Below are positions 59,201 through 64,000 of a stretch of DNA of 64,000 bases, piece by piece. This DNA comes from a virus. The position numbers and the translations under genes are program-made. The DNA lies in the IMG/VR virus record IMGVR_UViG_3300032245_001520, positions 1 through 64,000 of that record; one strand, given 5' to 3'. The stretch's first letter is position 1. The number at the start of each line of letters is the position of its first letter. The notes under the pieces are model-generated. The model saw nothing but the letters and a program-made list of their open reading frames with translations. It was not told the DNA's origin and did no database searches.

Positions 59201-62100
59201 GTCGTGATAGCAGCGAGAGGAGCACAACCGATGGCAACGTTGTCTGCGCCGGTCAGTGTCGCAAACATCCCTGTTCCCAGGGCGACGTTGTTCTTGACTG
59301 TCTCTGTGCAACCTAGGACGAGACCGGCGACAGAGGGGGTAGCATTGGGGGCACTGTAAGGTGTGACCCATTGAAGACCAGTAGCACAAGCACTGTTGGC
59401 ACTGAGCACTTGGTTGTTGGTGCCGATCGAAAGAGCAGAGTAGGCAGAGGCACCCGTGGCAGCGAGGAGATCACCTTTGGTTGCGTAGGCACTCTTGGGG
59501 ACCGCATCGCCAGCGAGAGTGTTTGCGTCATCTGCCAGGTCGTAGGCACTCTTAACGGCGGTGGAACTGGCTGCAGTGACCGAGGAAGTTGTGGAAACGC
59601 TGTCGCTGATGCCCTCAATCGTGCCACCCTCACCATTGTTGAATGTGACCGACTCGCCTGTTGCGATGTTGACAGTCAGTGCATTTAGCTGCCCTGCCAT
59701 CGTTCCACCGGCAAGTGCCAGGTAGGCAGCGGAAAGGGTGGCGGGAGTGACTGCCTTGGTGGCGTCGGTGCCAGCATCCACTTCGCCTTGAGTAGCGAGT
59801 TGAATGACACCGGGGAAGGTTGTGGAGGCGTAGCCTGGCTGATAACCAACGTCCAGGAATTGCCAAACAGCACCATCGGAGAGGAACCAGTCACCGACGT
59901 GGGTCAGCGTAGGTGTGCCACCCGTGGGGGTCATGGTGCCGTTGACAGTCACGATGACGAAGAACTCGGCGTTGCCAGCGGCAGCGGCAGGGAGGGCAGC
60001 GCCAGGGACGAACGGGGGGACGAGCGCGGCACCGGCACCGGTGACCGTGACCAGCAACCCTGTGGAACCATCAATGGTGCCTGCCAGGGTCAGGTTGCTG
60101 GTAATGACCAGGTTGTCGATCTGATCCTGCAGCGCTTTACCTTGAGCAGCGGTCAGTGCCTCAGTCGTCGAGGTCGAAGTTACGGTGTTGACGAGTTGAA
60201 CGACACCCGATTGCGAGGTCGAGGACGATTTGACACTGATGGTGCCAGAGGACACATCGATGTTGGTGCCCACTTGCACAACACCTTTGGCAGATGTGGT
60301 GGCATCTTGAATACCTGCGACGGGGAAGGTCTGACTCGCGTTGAAAGCGATATCGCCAGACATCGTACCACCTGCCTTGGGCAGGGCAGCATTTGCCAGG
60401 TCGTAGGCAGTCTTGACTGCGTTGGCAGTCGCTGCTTGAGCAGTGCTCGTGGAGTTGGTCGTGTCGTTGAGTTGAACAACACCCTTAGCGCCAGTCGTGG
60501 CGTCGGCGACGCTGATGACACCGTTCTCGACGTCGATGTTCGTTCCAACCTGAACGACACCTTTCTGAGCATCTGTCGCGTCCTGAATGCCAGCGACGGG
60601 GAATGTCTGACCGGAGTTGAATACGATGTCGCCGGTCATCGTGCCGCCTGCTTTCGGCAGAGCGTTATCAGCGGTGGTCTGAGCAGCACCAGCAGCGTCG
60701 TATGCCGACTTGACTGCACTCGGAGTGGCGGCGAGCGCGTCGGAGGTAGAGTCAGTGGCGTTGCTCAGACGGACCACGCCTTTCTGCAACAGGGTGCCGT
60801 CCTGAATATCGCCAACGGGAAGCGTCTGGTCTTCCGCGAAGGTGATGACCCCAGTCATCGTACCACCAGAGAGGGGCAGAGCGGCGTTGGCCAGGTCGTA
60901 AGCAGTCTTGACGGAACTGGGAGTCGCTGCTTTGGTTGTGTCCGTACTGGTGACGGACGTCTCAAGGACGACGATGCCAGCAGTGGTGGTAGTCGCAGTG
61001 GGTTGCGTGCCGGCGAAGACGATGTCGCCGGTCATCGTGCCACCTGCCTTGGGTAGAGCAGCGTCGGCGGTTGCCTGGGCAGCGGCAGCGTCAGCCAGCG
61101 CCTGGGTGGCGTCGCCCTGGGCAGCGGCAGCGTCAGCCAGCGCCTGGGTGGCATCGCCCTGAGCAGTGTTGGCAGTTTCTTGTGCCTGAGTGGCGTCGAG
61201 AGCGGCAGAGTTGGCAGTGTTCTGAGCGGCCAATGCGTCGGCGAGTGCCTGAGTGGCATCGGTGCCAGCGGTGACTGCAACGTCGTAGGCAGACTTAACT
61301 GCGCTTGCTGTGGCAGCGAGAGTCGTGCTGGTGGAGTTGGTCGCGGCGCTCAGTTGGACAGCGCCCGCGACTGAGGTGGAAGCAGCGTTGATTCCGACGA
61401 CCGGGTTAACAGGGTCGGTGTTGTTGACAGTGATGGGCGAGGTGCCAGACACGCTGTCTACGGAACCACCCCCGCCACCACCACCTGTGACCCAGGCAGT
61501 CGCGCCAGTGCCAGGGTCGGTCAGTGCCAGGACCTGGTTGATGGTGCCAGCGACGAGCGGAGAGGAGACTTTGGTGCCTGCAAACTGGTAAGTAATCTTG
61601 ACTGCGTTGGCTGTGGCAGCGACGAGAGCAGAGTTGTCGGTGGTTGAGTCGCTGAGGCGCAAAACACCAGACTGAGTGGTGCTGCCAGTGCGGACAGAGA
61701 CAACAGGATTGGCAGGATCGGTGTTGTTGACAGTGATGGCATTGCCAACGGGGGCAGTGACGCTGTCTACGGACCCACCGCCACCGCCACCGCCGCTACC
61801 CCACACGAGGCGATTTTGAGCGGCATTCCAGGTCGGGACCTGACCGTTAGTCGGGGATCCGCCGTAGTAATTGGGTGAGATGAGGAAGGGGTTGTTGCTG
61901 GCAGCGGTGAGGGGGAACGAGAACCACCCTTGACCAGCGACGCCGGGGTTGGAGGTGCCGGTGAAGTCTGTCTTGAAGTTGCTGCCGTTGCCGATGTAAA
62001 TGATCTTGTCTGCCATGTTATAGCAGACTTGCCCCGGTTGGAGAGCGAGAGGTTGCTCACCGGGGGTGAAAGAGCGTAGATTTAGGACTTGTACGGACAT
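56260..62100 (-). CDS. Giant composite tail fibre, 1946 residues
   Basis: The largest gene. Adaptor LRSFTPGEQPLALQPGQVCY, MADKIIYIGNGSNFKTDF (shared with 43645). Long shaft of Phage_fibre_2-type repeats (GVVQLNDTTNSTSTAQAATA; NAVKTAYDLANAALPKAGGT; GDIVFNSGQTFPVAGIQDAT). An Ala/Gln helical insert (ATQALADAAAAQGD twice) lies near residue 330. A YadA-like stretch follows (NVALGTGMFATLTGADNVAI). Next come a QDAVRVATTVAIPG...DRVLVKNQ block and a right-handed beta-helix start (VDPVGGDDTNGTGSEEQPFL...GERIVLHQGTYTENLTI). The end is LSTGQLKTVVSFDAGGF. The beta-helix may bind or cleave surface glycan; no catalytic residues could be assigned. Confidence 0.92.
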   Translation of the reverse strand: MSVQVLNLRSFTPGEQPLALQPGQVCYNMADKIIYIGNGSNFKTDFTGTSNPGVAGQGWFSFPLTAASNNPFLISPNYYGGSPTNGQVPTWNAAQNRLVWGSGGGGGGGSVDSVTAPVGNAITVNNTDPANPVVSVRTGSTTQSGVLRLSDSTTDNSALVAATANAVKITYQFAGTKVSSPLVAGTINQVLALTDPGTGATAWVTGGGGGGGSVDSVSGTSPITVNNTDPVNPVVGINAASTSVAGAVQLSAATNSTSTTLAATASAVKSAYDVAVTAGTDATQALADALAAQNTANSAALDATQAQETANTAQGDATQALADAAAAQGDATQALADAAAAQATADAALPKAGGTMTGDIVFAGTQPTATTTTAGIVVLETSVTSTDTTKAATPSSVKTAYDLANAALPLSGGTMTGVITFAEDQTLPVGDIQDGTLLQKGVVRLSNATDSTSDALAATPSAVKSAYDAAGAAQTTADNALPKAGGTMTGDIVFNSGQTFPVAGIQDATDAQKGVVQVGTNIDVENGVISVADATTGAKGVVQLNDTTNSTSTAQAATANAVKTAYDLANAALPKAGGTMSGDIAFNASQTFPVAGIQDATTSAKGVVQVGTNIDVSSGTISVKSSSTSQSGVVQLVNTVTSTSTTEALTAAQGKALQDQIDNLVITSNLTLAGTIDGSTGLLVTVTGAGAALVPPFVPGAALPAAAAGNAEFFVIVTVNGTMTPTGGTPTLTHVGDWFLSDGAVWQFLDVGYQPGYASTTFPGVIQLATQGEVDAGTDATKAVTPATLSAAYLALAGGTMAGQLNALTVNIATGESVTFNNGEGGTIEGISDSVSTTSSVTAASSTAVKSAYDLADDANTLAGDAVPKSAYATKGDLLAATGASAYSALSIGTNNQVLSANSACATGLQWVTPYSAPNATPSVAGLVLGCTETVKNNVALGTGMFATLTGADNVAIGCAPLAAITTGCRNVAIGDGTACSLTTGNSNLAIGSFAMAFAAGASSDNVAIGGNALLDVNGSGNTAIGAHAGEDLQTGSRNLLLGYEATVGDGDCQMALSFAVGQNWLTGDSSKHIQPGAGLRDTAGNLGTAGQVLSSTGTAIEWITNAADGVQSVSGTLPITIDNENPADPIVGVNTATPTALGVVFASTEDGENPNTGVGFSANNALTTGIGNVALGACSGNATSGNYNVAVGFGAAVTDATANCQLVIAPNSTASWLTGDSAMNIKPGAGILDGLGTVGAAGQVLSSTGSALEWITPGDAPAGGVAQFANFGSFPALGVPETLYVALDTGISYYWLEGEPSGYNVVNTKDGTLLVKGSVQLSDATNTATSTVAATDTAVKAAYDLAAAAMPISGGTFSGEIFLNGSNPIPSSPESPTSKFYVDQISGGLRPQDAVRVATTVAIPGVVTYNNGTAGVGATLTLGTALATIDGVARTGATDRVLVKNQASAFQNGVYVWTTTTLLTRASNADSTAELPNGALYFVSNGTTNGGTSYAQYTTVNTIGTDPISYTRTSGANFHKYSKEWNVDPVGGDDTNGTGSEEQPFLTIGRALTAAGNTGERIVLHQGTYTENLTIGATDLNLDIVGANRSGATINGTVAFTGASSSVRVSGVLFFGNITHSGAGGVYLDECTLNTGVVFTKSGNGYSQFFDVEANLSSLNITGAGYFNVDDSRIGPVTINNAAGVFSASGCPVVGAVTLTLGTTVIDTSNVFATGETNAAVTSALGTTAFLRNSQFYTPSGAAARLNLNGSFILDDSTFDKANSLLEGALIDTPARFGSIDLLSTVSSLSLAGPITLPSGVGAAGQVLTSNGPGSPLTWTAGGGGGGGTVDTVAGVAPVTVNSTDPANVIVSVSTGSTSEVGVLQLTNSVASTSATTAATPNSVKVAYDLAAAALPKSGGTLTGNLFSTPLQTTSTVTAANQLGVVVDLSTGQLKTVVSFDAGGF
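61074..61157 (-). repeat. 42-base tandem repeat in the giant fibre gene
   Basis: Two nearly perfect copies of a 42-base unit (61074-61115, 61116-61157) plus a degraded third, each encoding 14 residues of Ala-rich helix (ATQALADAAAAQGD). Unit length is two heptads, so copy-number change would alter coiled-coil length without breaking register. Confidence 0.85.
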
Positions 62101-62110
62101 GGTGAGAACT

Positions 62111-62584
62111 TCAGGAAAGGGTACCGCAATCGATGAGAGAGATTTCAGAAGCGTCGTTTATTGTTACTCCTGCGCCGGAGCGGACGTAACCGTTGTCTTT
62201 CAGGTACGCCGTAACGGTACCGTTTACCCACCCGACAGTGACGAACGCTGCCGGATTGTTCGGAACTTCTGCTTGAAGGTAAATCGGTCCTTCAAACACC
62301 CCGCCATTTTGGTCGATGCTGTCGGTGGGATAGGGGACAACTGCCACCCACTGTGAACTGTTTAAGTCTTTGTAGTAGATGTTTAGGTTACTCGTGACTG
62401 TAGAGTACCACAGAGAACCATTGATCGGGTTTGCCGGAGGGGACGCCGACACGAACACAGGTGCGGAAGTGGGGGTCGTAACCTGGGTAGCAACCCATGA
62501 TGTTCCATTCCACTTGAAAGTTCTGCCTGTGTTAGAATATACCTGCCCTAGAGCAGGATTTGGAGGAAACGTCAGTGCTGCCAT
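62111..62584 (-). CDS. Short fibre/adaptor protein with FP-P start
   Basis: A 157-residue protein. N-terminus LTFPPNPALGQVYSNTGRTF and KWNGTSW is the FP-P/Trp adaptor also present at 4446 and 17048. The middle has GSLWYSTVTSNLNIYYKDLN and SSQWVAVVPYPTD, a Trp strand set resembling the end of the stand-alone adaptors. It finishes with GYVRSGAGVTINDASEISLI. First gene of the unit that contains the 1946-residue fibre; element 23 bases upstream. Confidence 0.83.
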   Translation of the reverse strand: MAALTFPPNPALGQVYSNTGRTFKWNGTSWVATQVTTPTSAPVFVSASPPANPINGSLWYSTVTSNLNIYYKDLNSSQWVAVVPYPTDSIDQNGGVFEGPIYLQAEVPNNPAAFVTVGWVNGTVTAYLKDNGYVRSGAGVTINDASEISLIDCGTLS

Positions 62585-62607
62585 TCGCCCTGGAGACTTC
62601 TTTGAGA

Positions 62608-62617
62608 GGTTTTACCC
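62608..62617 (-). promoter_or_regulatory. GGGTAAAACC element for the giant-fibre unit
   Basis: Exact copy (AAAGGGTAAAACCTCTCAAAG), 23 bases before ATG 62584 and 27 bases after the connector-like gene. Confidence 0.73.
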
Positions 62618-62644
62618 TTTCTTGTTGCGACCCTGCGGTAAACC

Positions 62645-63724
62645 TCAGGGGAAGGTATTTTCTTGACCCCAGTTGATGCCACCCGCGTCTGTCGGGTATG
62701 TGATTAACGGGGTTCCTCCCGTCAAATCCTGAGCATTTGCAGTGGTTAACCAGTTCGGGAACGTGTTATTTTGACCTACCGAACCGAATCCTGCCCTGTA
62801 GTCGGGTGTCAGATCCCCCGCAGTGTCGGTTGAAAAACCTGAAAAACCCTTACCACTCACACTATTGTAACGTTGCGGTGTCCGCCACGAACGCATGATA
62901 CCTTCGGGAGTGTCAATCGCTGAGATGCCTGCCCCTGCTCGCGCAGCAGTCATCTTCATCTCTGCGTCGAGAGTCTTGAGCGCTACTTCGTAGTCCTTGT
63001 AGACGTCATCGCGACGACGCACCGTGTCGAGGTAGTACCGAGCGATGATCATCGCAGTGCGACGACGACTGCTGGTGATTAAAAGTTTCCCAGATTTACC
63101 TGACTGCTCAATATAGCTGTCAATTAGCGCATTCGCGTCCTCAATCGCCAGTCGCAGTTTTGCCACGTTGACGGTCGTCGCCGATGCATCATCAATGTTC
63201 GTGAGTTGGACCGCTTCCTTAAGACCGTACGCCATGATAAAGTCGTCCGGCGAGGCACTGCGAGGGTCAGACTTGCCGGGGGTGGCGACACCCGACCGGT
63301 TGTAATAGGGGTACCCCACCCCGGATACGGTCGCCCCGAGGTTAGAGTTGGCACGGGTGTTGTCGGTCTTCTCGTCAGGCGCTAGTTGATTGCGACCAGG
63401 GATTCTATAAAATGCCCTGACAGCATTGCGCTTGCGAACGACGTCGTTGGCAGTCGGCGGAACCGGACCCCGGAGGCACTGTTTCAGATCGAGTGGCGGT
63501 TCGTAGGACACGAAAATCTCGTCCCACGGCGACAGAAACGTTTCCAAACCGAGAGTCAGCATCGTGTCCGATGAGTACACCATCGTCGACACAGTGTGCT
63601 GACCATAGCACACAGTGAAACTCGACAGGGGCACCACGACTGTTGTGTCGAGGGGTGCGTCGAACCAGAGTATGACTGTGCCAGGGGTTGGCACTGTGAC
63701 TTCTTTGATACCAGGGATTGCCAT
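62645..63724 (-). CDS. Head-tail connector-like protein (DUF1320 core)
   Basis: A 359-residue protein. Residues about 10-85 form a strand-rich domain (VTVPTPGTVILWFDAPLD; MLTLGLETFLSPWDEIFVSY). Residues about 195-260 match the DUF1320/Mu gp36 pattern: KLRLAIEDANALIDSYIEQS, then RRRTAMIIARYYLDTVRRRD and YKDYEVALKTLDAE. That family joins the head portal to the tail. The C-terminal tail is Gly/Asn-rich with repeated NTFPNW and ENTFP motifs. The N-terminal domain is not usual for DUF1320 proteins. Located at the edge of the fibre block, upstream of the giant-fibre unit. Confidence 0.78.
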   Translation of the reverse strand: MAIPGIKEVTVPTPGTVILWFDAPLDTTVVVPLSSFTVCYGQHTVSTMVYSSDTMLTLGLETFLSPWDEIFVSYEPPLDLKQCLRGPVPPTANDVVRKRNAVRAFYRIPGRNQLAPDEKTDNTRANSNLGATVSGVGYPYYNRSGVATPGKSDPRSASPDDFIMAYGLKEAVQLTNIDDASATTVNVAKLRLAIEDANALIDSYIEQSGKSGKLLITSSRRRTAMIIARYYLDTVRRRDDVYKDYEVALKTLDAEMKMTAARAGAGISAIDTPEGIMRSWRTPQRYNSVSGKGFSGFSTDTAGDLTPDYRAGFGSVGQNNTFPNWLTTANAQDLTGGTPLITYPTDAGGINWGQENTFP

Positions 63725-63728
63725 AACT

Positions 63729-64000
63729 TCAGGTGTACAGATAGTCGACTGGGGAGTTGGTTAGCGGAACGAATCTCTCCGAGACCCAGAATGCGTAGGC
63801 GCTCTTGTCTACTCGAAATGTGTATCCCTTCCGCACACTGTACAGGCACTGGGTGATATAGTTGGACGCCACTCTCAGAGGCATCTCATCTCGCCAGTTT
63901 ACAGACCAGTCATCAATCGTGATCAAGTTGCCCACGATGGTGTAGTCAATCTGCCCCACAATATGTCCCCCTCGCTGCTCAAAGTTGGCGTAAGGCGGAT
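63729..64000 (-). CDS. Truncated gene, unknown (possible GNAT-like)
   Basis: The 5' end is outside the window; the frame is open to the right edge, so at least 89 codons are visible. An internal GTG at 63957 could be a start but the open frame upstream reads sensibly (PPYANFEQRGGHIVGQIDY). Pattern: HIVGQIDYTIVGNLITIDDW, WRDEMPLRVASNYI, KGYTFRVDKSAYAFWVSE. The last part resembles the beta-bulge and acetyl-CoA strand layout of small acyltransferases, but this is tentative. It precedes the connector-like gene by four bases. Confidence 0.55.
   Translation of the reverse strand, partial: PPYANFEQRGGHIVGQIDYTIVGNLITIDDWSVNWRDEMPLRVASNYITQCLYSVRKGYTFRVDKSAYAFWVSERFVPLTNSPVDYLYT

Noticed and set aside
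59788-61056. Plus-strand open frame of 422 codons inside the giant fibre gene
   Set aside because: Antisense shadow of Phage_fibre_2 repeats; no start signals and no recognisable domain.
62631-62650. CCCTG/CAGGG hairpin at the end of the connector-like gene as a terminator
   Set aside because: Five-base stem with a ten-base loop, overlapping the stop codon, no T-run; too weak to call.
1-64000. tRNA, rRNA, integrase, insertion sequences or attachment sites
   Set aside because: All intergenic gaps were inspected; the longest is about 190 bases (3489-3679) and none shows a tRNA cloverleaf, transposase or terminal repeats.

Overview
The window reads as a contiguous piece of a large tailed double-stranded DNA phage (Caudoviricetes). 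The evidence is a TerL-type terminase, a DUF1320-like head-tail connector protein, PhoH, ThyX, two GIY-YIG homing endonucleases and an exceptionally long run of tail-fibre genes. The fibre styles, ThyX and PhoH recall phages of marine or estuarine picocyanobacteria (Synechococcus/Prochlorococcus). That host is an inference from family knowledge; no host gene, tRNA or integrase is visible. The terminase does not look like T4 gp17, so membership of the classical T4-like cyanomyoviruses is not supported.

Layout. (1) 1-3488, minus strand: compact genes with overlapping ends (a possible 5' nuclease, a DUF551-like protein, coiled-coil proteins, thyX, a DEDDh exonuclease, unknowns). This nucleotide-metabolism segment uses bacterial-type TTTACA/TATACT promoters. 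(2) 3680-4429: the only convincing plus-strand gene (DUF3223/HNH-like), preceded by an unusual repeat. (3) 4446-30825, minus strand: fibre and adhesin genes with YadA-head repeats, leucine-rich repeats, polyglycine domains and a 1650-residue structural protein, plus one glycosyltransferase. (4) 30882-41692: DNA packaging and head-associated genes: large and putative small terminase, PhoH, a kinase-like protein and an HNH protein sharing one Cys-rich N-terminal tag, scaffold-like and acidic proteins, and a homing endonuclease. (5) 41807-62584: a second fibre block with seven tandem lectin-like paralogues, a second homing endonuclease and a 1946-residue fibre. (6) 62645-64000: a connector-like protein and a truncated unknown.

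The most striking signal outside the genes is a 10-base element, GGGTAAAACC, found about 22 times (18 exact, 4 one-base variants). It is always oriented with the downstream gene, including the lone plus-strand gene, and usually lies 13-70 bases before a start codon. It abuts or overlaps the stop codon of the gene before it, is absent from the thyX segment, and divides the late region into about 21 transcription units. It is probably the phage's late promoter or a core of it. Three copies are preceded by a longer repeat containing GATCGATCGAACACATGGCA. A second, host-type promoter family (TTTAC-N15/16-TAnAAT) precedes thyX and accessory genes embedded in the late region.

Functionally, the phage appears to carry a large, modular host-recognition apparatus. 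At least six interchangeable N-terminal adaptors are joined to different receptor-binding ends. Two virion-gene-associated proteins (kinase, nuclease) with a common tag are candidates for capsid-delivered effectors.
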